Assembly (NCBI GenBank): GCA_916610825.1
Contig: OU744446.1
Location: forward strand, 35,627,833-35,691,832
DNA: 64,000 nucleotides
Direction: 5' to 3'
Source of the DNA: Haliclystus octoradiatus
Taxonomy: Eukaryota > Cnidaria > Staurozoa > Stauromedusae > Haliclystidae
Numbering within the stretch: position 1 is the stretch's first letter; each line of letters starts with the position of its first letter. The notes beneath the pieces were generated by a model. It ran no database searches, was not told the origin of the DNA, and worked only from the letters and a program-made list of their open reading frames with translations. The translations under genes and the position numbers were made by a program. Positions 45,255 to 53,400 of this stretch are shown one piece after another.

Positions 45255-47530
45255 ACTTCTTATTATTAGTATTATAAAATGAGAGTCAAAAATGAGACAT
45301 TCTAGATTTCTGCTACTTCAAGTTTCACACCAGAAAGTGATGTCAGGCGATTTATTTCAACTTGAATGCAAATTTATTTTCAACTTTTCAACTTTCTTAT
45401 AAATGCTCTGATTAATTTCATTGAGCATTATACCAAGAACTGGTGTGGAACAATCCACCTATTAATATTATTATATTATTATTGTTGTATTATTAGTTTT
45501 ATAAATATTTTCTTTTTCACAGGCGTGACAAAATCTTTTTAAAATGTAAAGCATTAATGAAATTTTGGTATACGACAAAATCAGAATTGGTAGGCATATA
45601 GCATCAGTTACAGGGATAAAGAAATGACAAATAAGTAATTATCCTATATTATTACAAATCACCAAAGTAAAAATGTTTTGAAATATTGTTAGGCTACATA
45701 AATATTCTCTGAACCTTCAGAACGCCAAATAAATTTCACGACACTAAAATATTGAAAACGCTGGGTCGCATCGCTGAAAAGCTTTTATAAATCAAACACA
45801 GATTAAAATGATTAATGCATAAATATGTTGAATGTCGTTTCCGTTTTATATCTATTCCAAACAGTCTATCCAATCTACGGTATTGGTGCTTAGCTATGAA
45901 TTATTTTACAAACTATTTAAGATTTAATTTGGATCGATCGACACAATCATGTTTACTATCTACAAACGCATGCGCAAAGGACGCACGGAACATTATCTTT
46001 TGAGGACAGCTTTACGGCAGCCGGAACAATATCCACCGCATAATTTCATATTAAGTGTTGCTATTCTAATAAAAAAAATTGAAAATGTAATCACGCTTAA
46101 AGGGAAATTTGGAGCACAATATCTGATGTATTCTAGCCTATGGTTGTAATTTAGTAAATAAATATTAATTAAATCAATATGACAAAATAAGACCAATATG
46201 GAATAACACTGTGCATGATAATAATAATAATAATATTTTATTTATTTACAGAGCGCTTTTTCTAGAATGCTCAAAAGCGCTTTACAGGATTAATTTTTTT
46301 TTATAAAAGTGTATCAAATGTGCTGTTTAAAATGAATATATATATAAAAGTATAAAATGATATATGGTATTCATAAGCCATAAAAAGGAGACAAAAGAAA
46401 TAGGTCTATTCAGGGCTCAAAAAAACGAGGGGATCAAAAAAATGAGAATCTCGTAAGACTGGCACAAATAGGGCTGACTCATAAAAATTGAAAAACAAAT
46501 TTTTACCTTCATTTGTTGTAGGCTATTAAGTACATGTAATAGGCTATTTTGGCAATTTTTTTGATGAACAGATAACGATTTTTTGGGAAATAATATTTGA
46601 AAAAAAGTGAATCTCAAATCTTGAAAAACGGAGAATGGAAGTTAAGTGACGACATACTGTACAAATTTCTATCACGACGAGTGAGCGCGATAAGATCATC
46701 ACAACTATCGCGCATCCGTCAATAACAATAACACAATTTTCAAATATTTCGTTCTTACAAAATGCTCGATAGTGTTTCAGTCGACCCTAGGTCCGTTAGG
46801 AACCTGATAGGAAGTTAGGGTTAATACCACATGATACACTCCGGTCGTGTATATCTATCAATGTGTAGCCTAAACCCTCACCAACCATAGCACAGTGGCT
46901 ATGGCGGAGGCTCGATAACTCAAATTTTCTATTTCGAATTCATTGCAAACAATTACTTATTTTAATTTATTAATTTCATTTTATTTCTCAACAAACTCAA
47001 AAGTTGGTAATGGTTGTTTTATACGCATGCATTTCCAAAGAGCGATGTGATCCATGAAAATGTAATTATAGGCCTTGAAAGGGGTCGATGTTGACTATGA
47101 ACTAATCCTGACCCGTTCAAACGGCCTTACAGCAGGACATATTGTCAATTATGTAGTTAGTATGGGGGATGGGTCTGGCTGCCTGGGGTAGCCTATCTTT
47201 AAAAATATTTTATGTGTCCTGCTTATATACCTTCAATATTAATTTCTATTGCTCAATGCAAGACATTTCAACAAGGTCAAACTCAGACCTATAAAAAGAA
47301 CTGACATTGCCAGACACAGCATGCCAGCATTTACAATAGCCCTATGGCTATTTCTTGTCCTATTAGTTTAACTAAACAAATTCCTAACCTTTGAAATTGC
47401 ACTCTAATTATGGATGTAGTCCTAGCTGGCTCTGGCTAGGGCATTCATTGACCACTCGCCAATTTAACTGTTATATACCTTAATGAATAATACAATTTAG
47501 ATTGGATTGAGCATCAAATTAACATACCAT
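19907..47530 (-). CDS. KIF3B: kinesin-2 motor subunit KIF3B, 26 coding exons, 756 aa
   Basis: Coding exons on the minus strand: 47528-47530 (ATG), 44811-44893, 43301-43405, 42741-42811, 41860-41913, 41293-41417, 40800-40883, 39339-39418, 38602-38671, 37502-37594, 36974-37045, 36144-36204, 34904-34947, 34144-34187, 33335-33430, 32219-32301, 31436-31566, 30624-30716, 29050-29154, 28386-28505, 25988-26106, 25005-25124, 23459-23561, 22722-22861, 21311-21385, 19907-20003. All junctions keep phase and sum to 2271 nt; human KIF3B is 747 aa. KIF3B pairs with KIF3A and KAP3 as heterotrimeric kinesin-2, the plus-end microtubule motor of intraflagellar and other transport. Tail motifs KRPVSA-like, [13 protein letters not shown] and [12 protein letters not shown] favour KIF3B over KIF3A. 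The last residues FPTARGLVK match the family C-terminus. Every repeat found lies in introns. Confidence 0.93.
20111..20391. mobile_element. cluster of GTTCATGAAC fold-back elements near the KIF3B 3' end
   Basis: A central copy (about 20192-20290, CCCCTACGAAAACAG to CTGTTTTTTGTAAGGG) is flanked on both sides by TTCATGAAC-rich arms, as if inserted into an older copy. It lies in the last KIF3B intron, just upstream of the final coding exon. Confidence 0.65.
20733..20835. mobile_element. GTTCATGAAC fold-back element, compact
   Basis: CCCCTGCGAAAAACAGTTC at the left and GAACTATTTTCGTAGGGG at the right; core AACGTTAAATGGC. About 103 bp, the minimal form of the family. Confidence 0.85.
21011..21242. 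mobile_element. GTTCATGAAC fold-back element containing a second copy
   Basis: An outer copy (CCCCAGAGAAAACAG to TTTTTTCGCAGGCG) is interrupted by an inner one at 21110-21186 with ends CCCCTGCGAAAAACAG and ATTTTCGGAGGGG. The inner copy is nearly a pure palindrome. The outer end comes within about 70 bp of KIF3B exon 21311-21385. Confidence 0.75.
21493..22434. mobile_element. non-autonomous hAT-type element, 942 bp
   Basis: The left end TAGGAATGAGACGATAAT and right end ATCGTCTCATCCCTA are inverted. They are flanked by an 8-bp duplication, GCCCTTAC (21485-21492) and GCTCTTAC (22435-22442), with one mismatch. Eight-bp duplications with TAGGGATG-type ends are typical of hAT transposons. The GCCGATT-rich subterminal segments are inverted too. 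No transposase frame is intact. It lies in the KIF3B intron between exons 22722-22861 and 21311-21385. Confidence 0.85.
22722..25124 (-). CDS. KIF3B: KIF3B tail exons (cargo/KAP side)
   Basis: Exons 25005-25124, 23459-23561 and 22722-22861 encode the start and middle of the globular tail. It begins [10 protein letters not shown] (residue 580 on), continues through TEEWKLKAL, and then [20 protein letters not shown] and [16 protein letters not shown]. The acceptor of 23459-23561 is at 23561/23562. The nearer AG that would start the exon with ATG breaks the frame, and only the chosen one restores NQQM. Confidence 0.9.
23812..24014. mobile_element. GTTCATGAAC fold-back element, long form
   Basis: CCCCTGCAAAAAACAGTTC at the left and GAACTGTTTTTCGCAGGGG at the right. 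The arms carry several 11-bp AGTTCATGAAC repeats separated by CTCTGTGAGGGTTC. Confidence 0.85.
24683..24863. mobile_element. pogo/Tigger-like MITE
   Basis: TACAGTGAAACCTGTATATA to AACAGGTTTGACTGTA, full-length type, in a KIF3B intron. Confidence 0.8.
25170..25273. mobile_element. GTTCATGAAC fold-back element, compact
   Basis: CCCCTGCAAAAAACAGTTC to GACTGTTTCTCGCAGG, starting about 45 bp upstream (minus sense) of KIF3B exon 25005-25124. Confidence 0.8.
25592..25702 (-). other. unidentified protein-like ORF inside a KIF3B intron
   Basis: A 36-codon frame (ATG at 25702, stop TAA 25592-25594) reads like real protein: [16 protein letters not shown], then [14 protein letters not shown]. It is open further upstream to at least 25740, where the sequence meets a fold-back element end. 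All AG sites upstream would give an exon needing one leftover base, which KIF3B exon 25988-26106 (two leftover) does not provide, so it is not an in-frame KIF3B cassette. It could be the last exon of a nested minus-strand gene, a relic of a gene fragment carried in by a transposon, or chance. I do not recognise the protein. Confidence 0.35.
25743..25902. mobile_element. GTTCATGAAC fold-back element
   Basis: The left end GCGAAAAACAGTTCAGGAG is directly against the ORF at 25592-25740. The right arm is shortened, ending near ATGATCTGTTTTCC. Confidence 0.7.
25988..32301 (-). CDS. KIF3B: KIF3B charged neck and coiled-coil stalk exons
   Basis: Exons 32219-32301, 31436-31566, 30624-30716, 29050-29154, 28386-28505 and 25988-26106. 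They begin with a basic run KRRRRRK (residues 379-385), followed at once by an acidic stretch [13 protein letters not shown] (390-402). This opposite-charge block is characteristic of kinesin-2 and is thought to steer KIF3A/KIF3B pairing. After it comes a heptad-rich coiled coil with family landmarks [24 protein letters not shown] and [11 protein letters not shown]. Confidence 0.92.
26321..26504. mobile_element. GTTCATGAAC fold-back element, long form
   Basis: TCCTGCGAAAACAGTTCAGG to CCGTTTTTCGCAGGGGG. In a KIF3B intron. Confidence 0.8.
26642..26705. repeat. TTTATATAGTGC / AGCGCTTCA repeat with ATA tail
   Basis: ATAATAATAATAATTGAATT, TATATAGTGCTACTTTT and CAGTAGCGCTTCAGA resemble the block at 46212-46290. 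It is probably the end of a retroposon with a variable ATA tail; family not assigned. Confidence 0.45.
26905..27034. mobile_element. GTTCATGAAC fold-back element
   Basis: CCCCTGCAAAAAACAGTTC to CCTGAACTGTTTTCGCAG; KIF3B intron. Confidence 0.8.
27800..28313 (-). repeat. family A SINE split by a fold-back element
   Basis: The 3' body of the SINE lies at 27800-27953 and its tRNA-like head at about 28160-28313. The gap is filled by the palindromic element at 27954-28159. Body and head together match the uninterrupted SINE at 33600-33952. Confidence 0.7.
27954..28159. mobile_element. GTTCATGAAC fold-back element inserted in a SINE
   Basis: CTCTGCGAAGAAACAGTTC to AATTGTTTTTCGCAGCAG. It interrupts a family A SINE, so this copy is younger than the SINE. 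Confidence 0.8.
28762..28978 (+). repeat. tRNA-derived SINE, family B, full length
   Basis: A-box-like TTGGTGTAGTGACTAGGG, B box GGGTTCAATCCC, then GCATCCGGCTATTAAACGC and the tail TACCCGGTTTGTGG. In a KIF3B intron. Confidence 0.75.
29511..29646. mobile_element. GTTCATGAAC fold-back element
   Basis: CCCCTGCGAAAAACAGTTC to TGAACTGTTTTCGCAGGGG, almost a perfect palindrome with three 11-bp units per arm. Confidence 0.85.
30118..30520 (+). repeat. family B SINE split by a fold-back element
   Basis: Head and B box GGGTTCAATCACTAGC lie before 30226. The tail, with ACACACTCAAAAACATAAAC and TACCCGGTTTGTAGG, resumes after 30421. The palindromic element sits between. Confidence 0.7.
30227..30421. mobile_element. 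GTTCATGAAC fold-back element inserted in a SINE
   Basis: CTCCTGTGAAAAACAGTTC to CTGAACTGTTTTCGCAGGGG, inside a family B SINE. Confidence 0.8.
31983..32148. mobile_element. GTTCATGAAC fold-back element
   Basis: Inverted arms around AACGTTAAATGGCCCC. The right end CTGAACTGTTTTTCATC has lost the GCAGGGG terminus. About 70 bp downstream of the donor side of KIF3B exon 32219-32301. Confidence 0.65.
32776..33286. mobile_element. palindromic MITE with AGCCCYGGCCAAATGAC ends
   Basis: The left end AGCCCCGGCCAAATGACTTT pairs with AAAGTCATTTGGCCAGGGCT at the right. Internal copies of the same terminal block occur near 32860, 32990 and 33180, so the terminal repeat is present several times in both orientations, with TCCGATGAATGTTGGCGAA after each. 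No coding sequence. KIF3B intron. Confidence 0.75.
33335..44893 (-). CDS. KIF3B: KIF3B motor domain exons
   Basis: Fourteen exons encode the kinesin motor, residues about 8-340. It opens with [16 protein letters not shown]. The P-loop GQTGTGKT is at 94-101 (exon 41860-41913), switch I NEHSSRSH at 207-214 (exon 38602-38671), switch II DLAGSE at 243-248 (exon 37502-37594), and the microtubule-binding KLTRLLQDSLGGN crosses exons 36144-36204 and 34904-34947. The neck-linker [11 protein letters not shown] is in exon 33335-33430. All catalytic motifs are intact. One small departure: GSTNMN replaces the usual GATNMN before switch I. Confidence 0.94.
33456..33525. repeat. pogo-like MITE fragment
   Basis: TACAGTAAAACTTGTTATAG followed by GTGGCCACCTGTCTATAATG; only one end is present, 25 bp upstream of KIF3B exon 33335-33430. 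Confidence 0.55.
33600..33952 (-). repeat. tRNA-derived SINE, family A, near full length
   Basis: Minus-strand head AGGTCAGATGGCAAAGCAAC, B-box region GTGGTTCAAATCCCC, body with GCAGCGCATTGTTGCATA and end near TCGATAGGGCAATACCGTC. Confidence 0.75.
34374..34481. mobile_element. pogo/Tigger-like MITE, short form
   Basis: TACAGTCCAGCCTGTTATAAC to TATATACAGGTTTTGCTGT, inverted ends with the usual CTCTATATAGTGACC interior. Confidence 0.65.
35102..35570. mobile_element. long or compound GTTCATGAAC fold-back region
   Basis: 35102-35383 runs from CCTGTAAACAAACCCATGAG to TTTTTTTCGCAGGGGC with many AGTTCATGAAC units. A second, decayed arm set continues to about 35570. Confidence 0.65.
36454..36560. 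mobile_element. 5' half of a GTTCATGAAC fold-back element
   Basis: CCCTGCAAAAGCAGTCCAGG and two AGTTCATGAAC units, then AACGCTAAATTGCC. The right terminus was not found. Confidence 0.55.
37180..37796. mobile_element. decayed GTTCATGAAC element fragments around a KIF3B exon
   Basis: 37180-37420 holds one arm plus a small tandem array of GAAGAGTTCATGA units. 37685-37796 holds a right arm ending CTGAACTGTTTATCGCAGGGG. KIF3B exon 37502-37594 lies between the two pieces. Confidence 0.55.
38034..38400 (+). repeat. tRNA-derived SINE, family A, best full-length copy
   Basis: The A box GGATTAGCTCAGATGGCAGA and B box GTGGTTCAAATCC give a tRNA-like promoter head. The body has GAATTGCATTGTGAGTAGC and GCGGCGCATCGTTGC, then CTCTCAGCGAAAAAAGCC. 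The 3' tail is TTACTTACTTACTTAC, a short tandem repeat typical of the tail of LINE-mobilised SINEs. The partner LINE is not visible. Confidence 0.8.
39058..39268. mobile_element. GTTCATGAAC fold-back element, long form
   Basis: CCCCTGCGAAAAACAGTTC to TGAACTTTTTCCGCAGGGG. It lies about 70 bp downstream (minus sense) of KIF3B exon 39339-39418. Confidence 0.85.
40252..40434. mobile_element. GTTCATGAAC fold-back element, long form
   Basis: CCCCTGCGAAAACAGTTCAG to CCGTTTTTCGCAGAGG. Confidence 0.8.
40697..40785. repeat. pogo-like MITE fragment
   Basis: TACAGTGAAATCTGTATACA, then TTGACCGTTATAGGCAGGTG; truncated shortly before KIF3B exon 40800-40883. Confidence 0.6.
42949..43144. mobile_element. 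decayed GTTCATGAAC fold-back element
   Basis: TCCCTGTGAAAAAAGTTC to ACTTTCACAGGAG, with several TTCATGAAC units. Confidence 0.6.
43204..43265. repeat. pogo-like MITE fragment
   Basis: AATGGAAACCTCTATACAGTG then CTATAGTGGTCATTATAGAG; about 35 bp before the donor side of KIF3B exon 43301-43405. Confidence 0.45.
44129..44309. mobile_element. pogo/Tigger-like MITE
   Basis: TACATTGAAACCTGCATATA to ATAACAGGTTTCACTGTA, full-length type, KIF3B intron 2. Confidence 0.8.
44777..44801. repeat. (AAC)n microsatellite
   Basis: About eight CAA/AAC triplets directly beside the donor of KIF3B exon 44811-44893. Confidence 0.8.
44955..45145. mobile_element. palindromic MITE with TAATAA ends
   Basis: The left arm AATAATAAAATGGAGTCAAA pairs with TTTGACTCCATTTTATTATT at the right. 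Both arms continue through CACATTCATT, GACTTTAAG and GCATAAAGC-type sequence to a centre near 45055. Nearly the whole element is one inverted repeat. It lies in KIF3B intron 1. Confidence 0.8.
45205..45345. repeat. (ATT)n microsatellite and one arm of the TAATAA MITE
   Basis: About 45 bp of ATT repeat followed by TTATAAAATGAGAGTCAAAA and TACTTCAAGTTTCACACC, one arm of the palindromic family. Confidence 0.65.
46212..46290. repeat. ATA-tailed AGCGCTTTT repeat
   Basis: AATAATAATAATAATATTTT, CAGAGCGCTTTTTCTAGAAT and CAAAAGCGCTTTACAGG; partner of the block at 26642-26705. Confidence 0.5.
46640..46930. repeat. dispersed repeat shared with 58880-59200
   Basis: GGTCCGTTAGGAACC, TTAGGGTTAATACCACATGA and CACAGTGGCTAT recur in the same order at 58975-59105. 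Not assigned to a family. KIF3B intron 1, otherwise gene-free from 45150 to 47527. Confidence 0.5.
47528..47530 (-). CDS. KIF3B: KIF3B start codon, last three bases of exon 1
   Basis: The minus strand reads GACTGTTTGAAAATG then the donor GTATGTTAAT. Exon 44811-44893 begins at phase 0 with TCTAAAAAACCA, so the join gives [12 protein letters not shown], close to the vertebrate MSKLKSSESVRVV. The coding part of exon 1 is therefore only the AUG, followed by an intron of about 2.6 kb. The A at -3 is a good Kozak base. Confidence 0.8.
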
Positions 47531-48599
47531 TTTCAAACAGTCAATATATAAAGACTGAGCTGAGTGTTTTCAGTTCTTTGAGAAGGGCTTGAAGTAAAAT
47601 AATGTGTCGAATACGATCAAAGCATACAACGTTAAAATGACAAGTACACAACATTAGCCATGATACATATATTGTGAATAATTTTGTGTAGTCCAATATT
47701 GATGATAATGAACTGGTGAAATGATATGATGAGTTACAGCCGAAATGAAATGGGTAACTACATCGTTTTTGCCATCACTTCGGCATCCATCATTTTCTGT
47801 ATAACATGTTTACCGCTGACCAGTACGCTCAAAACAGTAAATATATAATTATCAGGTTACCCTGGCAACAAAATTAACAAAAGTTTATCGAAAAATTGAC
47901 ATTGTAAATACTGCGGCAGCATTTAGATTTGTAAGATCAATGCTATTGGACTAGTTAAGAAAATGACGTACAGATTAAAAAGCACTAAGATACAAACTAG
48001 GCTAATTAAGGAAGTCTTAATATATCTATTTAAATTGATATACTCAAATCTATGCTTTTCTTGGAAAAAATTGATTTGTATATACTGTAGAAGCAGAGCT
48101 ATGTCATGGTTCGATTAAAAGAAAGAATTATTTCAATTAAATTATACAGTATTTTATAGTATTTGTAACAATATTTAATGCTAATCCGTACATTTAGTTG
48201 GGAATGAATCTAAAAGTGAATTGAATTTTATAGATTATGATTGTCTCCTGGCCATATAGAAAGATATGACCTATATATCGAACATGTATATCTTCAATTT
48301 AAATCTACAGTGTAGAACAGTATGTTAAAAGTGGCAGCTTTTGTAGGTGGTTGAATACAAACTATGTAAAATCGTGATGTCATTCTACTTAATAATTTGC
48401 GTAAATGCAGCGTAAACTATATCAATAATTAATAAGGCGAATGCCAATTATTCAAAATTAAATAATTTACTCTTGTAACTTCTACTTCTACATACTGATA
48501 GCAAGACAGAAAGTTTTAGCTGAAGGCGCATTTATTGATAGGCAAAAGTTTAACGAAGTTTAAACAAAGGGTAGAGAAAACAAGGCAACTACAGTCAAT
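47531..48599. promoter_or_regulatory. 5' region between KIF3B (-) and a small plus-strand ORF
   Basis: Contains the KIF3B 5' UTR and, by inference, its promoter. No TATA box or known repeat was recognised. The exact transcription start cannot be placed. Confidence 0.4.
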
Positions 48600-48833
48600 A
48601 TGTCTTGTTTTAAATGCCGAGATAAAAAGAAGGAAAAAACTACAACAGGTTTTACAGATTTAAATAATAGGCAAACAGAACAAGACGAAGAAGATTACTC
48701 AACTTTTGATGCAAAACAGCATGGAAGAAAGGCTCAATATTCAAAACCGTCAGAAGATGTCATTTCTAAAGCCACTCAACAAGGAAACTCTTCACCATAT
48801 AGTAGCAGAGCTATGGTGGAAAAAGAAATTTAA
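48600..48833 (+). CDS. small uncharacterised ORF, 77 aa
   Basis: ATG at 48600 to TAA at 48831-48833. The product is hydrophilic and Cys-led: MSCFKCRDKKKEK, then NNRQTEQDEEDYSTFD, and a Ser/Lys-rich C-terminal half. There is no membrane segment or signal peptide. The composition (Asp, Glu, Lys, Gln) is that of a soluble protein rather than AT-rich noise. AATAAA follows at 48955-48960, and the ORF stands alone between two minus-strand genes. The N-terminal Met-Ser-Cys and Cys-Lys-Cys could be a lipid attachment site, but that is speculation. I do not recognise a family. It could also be one exon of a longer gene or chance. Confidence 0.4.
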   Translation: MSCFKCRDKKKEKTTTGFTDLNNRQTEQDEEDYSTFDAKQHGRKAQYSKPSEDVISKATQQGNSSPYSSRAMVEKEI

Positions 48834-49352
48834 GCAAAACAAAAACAGATGTGATCACGTGACATTCAAGCGTTACCATGGTAGCAAGATATGGCGTCAT
48901 AACATTTTGATACAGGAATGTATAATTTACTCAATTATAAATAATTAAATGCAAAATAAAATAATATTCATTTATCTGATAGTATTGTATGACTTTAAAT
49001 GTCATCTATAGTTTATTTAAAATAATTCATCTGTCTTTTAAATTCACATCGTTAACAACAACTGCGATTCAATCATTGATTACAATATATAATTTTTGAA
49101 GGTTTATTAATAATATTATTGAGCAATAAATTTACTATTTATAAAATATTTGTAATTTTAGAACGACAAATCGTCCATATTTGATAAGGTTACTATTTTC
49201 ATAGGCAATTTGATCTTAAATATTAAAATTACAATTTGAAGTTGATAGTGTTTAATTGGAAGAACTGTCCGGGTGTATCATCCCAAGATTTGAAATTCTG
49301 TACATTATAAGCGGTTTAGACCAGAGACATATTATGCTAGTTCTGCAGTGTT
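48834..49352. other. short AT-rich gap between convergent 3' ends
   Basis: It holds AATAAA at 48955-48960 (plus strand) and the 3' UTR of the C1/SH3 gene on the minus strand. Nothing else was recognised. Confidence 0.5.
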
Positions 49353-50458
49353 TCAAGTTGGTTGAACTTCTTCGACGTACGATGCAGGAAATGCTCCTTG
49401 TTTATTTTGTATACGGCCGACTATCCAACCATTGCCTTCATTTTCAACTTGAACGATAATCTATAAGTAAATAAATAATTAATAAACGCAAAAATCAGAC
49501 ATCACTATTTTCTACTACTATGAATGTTACGTTATTGCATCACAACATACAGAAATGAAGTAATGTATAACCTGGGAATGCTAGTAAGCAAGGTAGTAGA
49601 ATGCAGAGAATGATGTTTCTACTGTAAATACAAGTACCTCCTTTCTCACCTGCTTGGGGGGAAGGGGAAGTTTCTAATGTTGCAAACAGATAGGTTTGTC
49701 ATATGCGTAACCGGAAACTTTAGCACCTCAATTCCTTCAAAATTGCACAATTTTGCAATTTTATGTCTCAAAACACACGCCCAATGTCAAGGGTTTACAG
49801 TTGTGTGCACATTAGCAAATAGTTTCTATGAGTTCAACCTTTGTGGAAATCGAGAGAGCATGTAATGAGAAAATGAGAGGGCCCCAAAAATAACAATCTG
49901 CTGTTCACGATCGATTGCGTATCTCTTTTGTTTTCGAATTTGTATGGTACAAAGTAATTGAGACGATATTGCTCAACTGAACGCGCAGTGTCCAACAAAA
50001 AGTTTGGCCTTCGGGAATCTTGAACAACATTGTATTATTTGTTTTTCTAAATTTGCTCTCAATTCGCTTTAGCCTCCCGGGATCTAGGATCCAAGGATCC
50101 CCATTTTTGTTGGACACTGCGAAGGCGTCTGTACCACTCTTCTATCTCTAGAAGAAAAGAGGAATGGATCTTTTTGCTTAGAGCAGTGACTGTAAATGCT
50201 CATAATTATTACTGATCTCAGCTACCAACAGATTTCGAGGCAGAGACACTGCAATTGTCAATGTACAGCCATGCGCAACAGCAGCTCCTACAAACTAGAC
50301 CAACTACATCACTCCATCCAAGAAGATGGTACTATCCTTCCTCAACGGTATGAAAATATTTCATTTCTCACCTGTCCTTGTTCCAGTGATAACTCATCAC
50401 CATCTTCGGCAGAAAAATCATACAAGCAACGCAAAATATGATCATCTGATTTGATAGG
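49353..50458 (-). CDS. second SH3 domain exons
   Basis: Exons 50372-50458 and 49353-49460. The domain reads ILRCLYDFSAEDGDELSLEQ, then GNGWIVGRI and the ligand-groove ending GAFPASYVEEV, followed by four residues and the stop. The ALYDY-like motif, acidic RT loop, Trp and PxxYV are all present, so ligand binding should be intact. Confidence 0.88.
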
Positions 50459-53400
50459 CTAAACAGAAAAATATCACAAAAGTTACAAGTAAAACCAACA
50501 GGACAGATCATGCTAGTACGGTATACTAAAGTAATATAGAAATTTCAAAACCGCGAAATTCAAACAAAAAATTGCCAAGATGTAAGCTTTTCACACAACG
50601 TGATGAAAAACGGCAGATCTATTCTGCAGCGCGTTTATTTTTGTGACGTAAATATTCAAATTTGTCTCAAACTGATTTAGAATAATTAACAATTAGACAA
50701 CAAGCACGAGTTGGCTACCGTTGAATAGTCACCGAGGTCCTCTGAGGTGACTATTCAGGACGGTAGCCCACAAGGGCGAGTTGTCTAATTGTTTTAGTAG
50801 AAACCAAATAGTGGTACAAGCCAAACACATCAAAAGAAATAAATTTTAACTATTTATTCGCTTCTTGCATAATTAATTTTTAATACAACTCGGTTTCGAC
50901 TAATGACTATTGAAAATTTTGAATATCTTCGTCACGTAAATAAACGCATGGCAGAATAGACGCTTAAAAAATATCAATATCTACGCCATTTCTTATCGGA
51001 TTAGCTTCAAACTTTTATCAATCACTCTTTCAAGTTAATTTAGATCATAATCAATCATTAATTTGAAAAATATTCTTTAGGTAGAATCCTTTCTTTCATT
51101 TATGACATACCTGGACATAAGAGGCAGGAAAATATCCTTGTTTTCCATCCACAATACCCTAGATAAGAAAAACAAATATTGGTTATAAAATTAGACTTAC
51201 AATAGGTAAATAAAAAGAAACCGAGAATATACAGACTTATCCAAATTTACACATTTTACTCAAATTTTAAAACCACCCCAACAAAACAATTGTTGACTTC
51301 ATGAACTTTTTATTTATGAACTTCAAGGGCTGTTCAAGCACCTCCTGGGCTGTTCATGGACCTCCTGGACTGTCTCATGAACTTTTCATGATTTTGGAAC
51401 CATGAGCACGGAAGGCTAGAAAACCTTTCATGATTTCTTTGAATTCTGAGAAAACCAAGGCATGTGATGGAAAAGAAAATATGAGTTTATTACACTAGAC
51501 ACTATTCTATCAAGAATTTATTGGATCTGTGGCGCAGGAAAAAATTGTTCATAAACATTGACAATCAGTTCAAATGAACAGTTCATGAACAATTTAAGAA
51601 TGTTAAACGGCCAAGTTTTCACGGGCGAAATAGGAAGTGGCAATTGAACACAAATGGATTACAATGTAATTGAAATTCTCCAAAAATCTAAGCTCCTGCA
51701 CAAGTGATAATTGATAAATCATGGATGGTAAATGACATAAGAACATAGTTTTCCTTGTTCAATTATTTTCCCTGTAGAAGGAGAACATTCCATTCAAACA
51801 TTAAGCCTTCACGTGACATAGGTCTATGTTGGATTCAAACTTTCATCAAAATACAGATGTTGATCACATCACAATAGGAACTTTTCTTAATCCCCGTTGC
51901 CTACTCCAACACGTAGAACCACATTTAGCATTAATAAATAGGAATTGAAATCTGAATTTCACATTAATCATTACATACCTCCCACCAATCAACATCTTCT
52001 GTATTTAAAACTTGAACACGTCCTCCAGCTCTAAAATATGAACCACATTGATTATACAGTTTGTATAATTTGTTTGTGTTTTATAATGTGAACAGAAGCT
52101 TGATTTTATCAAGTATGATTCCTTCACATGCGAGCAAAATTTTTGAGTTCAAAAACTGTTCATGAACTGTTCATAAACATTGGACCAGTTAGTGTCCATG
52201 AACTGTTTTCACAGGATTTTTACAGATTAGCGTAGGATCATGTGACAAACAAGAGAGGAAACATTGTATACCTGTATATAACAACCAGCTACAAGAGGTA
52301 GATCTTTTGACCACTATAGGCAATTGGCCTTTATATACAGGGTTGATTTAATAGAAAATGCTATTTTAGACATATCAAGAGTGACCACTATAGTCAGGTG
52401 GTCACTGTATAGAGGTGACCATTATCACAGGTTTGATTGTAGACTTACTTGATAAAATCAACCTCCTCCTCACGTTTACAATACGCGAACAAATTATACA
52501 CTCGTTCTCATTATCTAAACTTTGAGTGAGTCTATCTTTGTAATCACGTCCCCTGCGAAAACATTTCAATAACATTGAATGACCTACTAACTTTCATAAC
52601 TGTCTATAAGGTGTTCATGAACACTTCAAGAGGTTCATGAACAGTTCATGGACTCAGCAAAAGTTTTCTCAGTTATAACAACACTTCACTTAAGACATGG
52701 GCAAGCAACAGCAACATTTGCGTGACTTTTAAATTCCTTGTCGTTTAGCCACTCTTTCAAATTTGTCTGACGTGTCGCATCGTATATTTTATTTGTCGCA
52801 TCGTGTTTGATGGCCGACAAACATTTTCAAAGTCTTTCCAAGGATTTTTGTTATCGAACGTCTTCATTATTCTTTTCTAACCATTTTGTTCGAAATGTAT
52901 CGAACTTTTTCGATGTTGTGCTTCTCCATGGCTTCTTTTTAAGCTCAATCTGACTTTTTCTAGAAAAGTCTTTAGAAAATCCTTGTCGTTTAGCCGCTCC
53001 TGAAAAGACTGCTTCAAAACACGAAAAACATACATCAGACAAAAAACAGATTTGTCGCGCAAATGTTGCCGTCGTTTGCCCAGGGCTTTATAGCATACTT
53101 TTTGAAAGTTTCCTAGGGGTGTCGTTACAAACAGCTTCTACTGTACATAAAATACAATACATGTATTATTATTTCTAATCTAAATTCTTACAAACAGACT
53201 ATTGTCTAATTCAACTTACTTGAGTGATAAATCAACATCTTGAGCAGCTTCAAAATCAAATAATGCAACACACAAATTATCATGATCCTATAAAGATCAA
53301 ACGAAATATGACATGATATGGTGAAACCTATTATAGCTGTCACATGTGTAAAATAGTATTTTTCTATTGAATTAACCCTGTATATAAAGGTCACCTGCAT

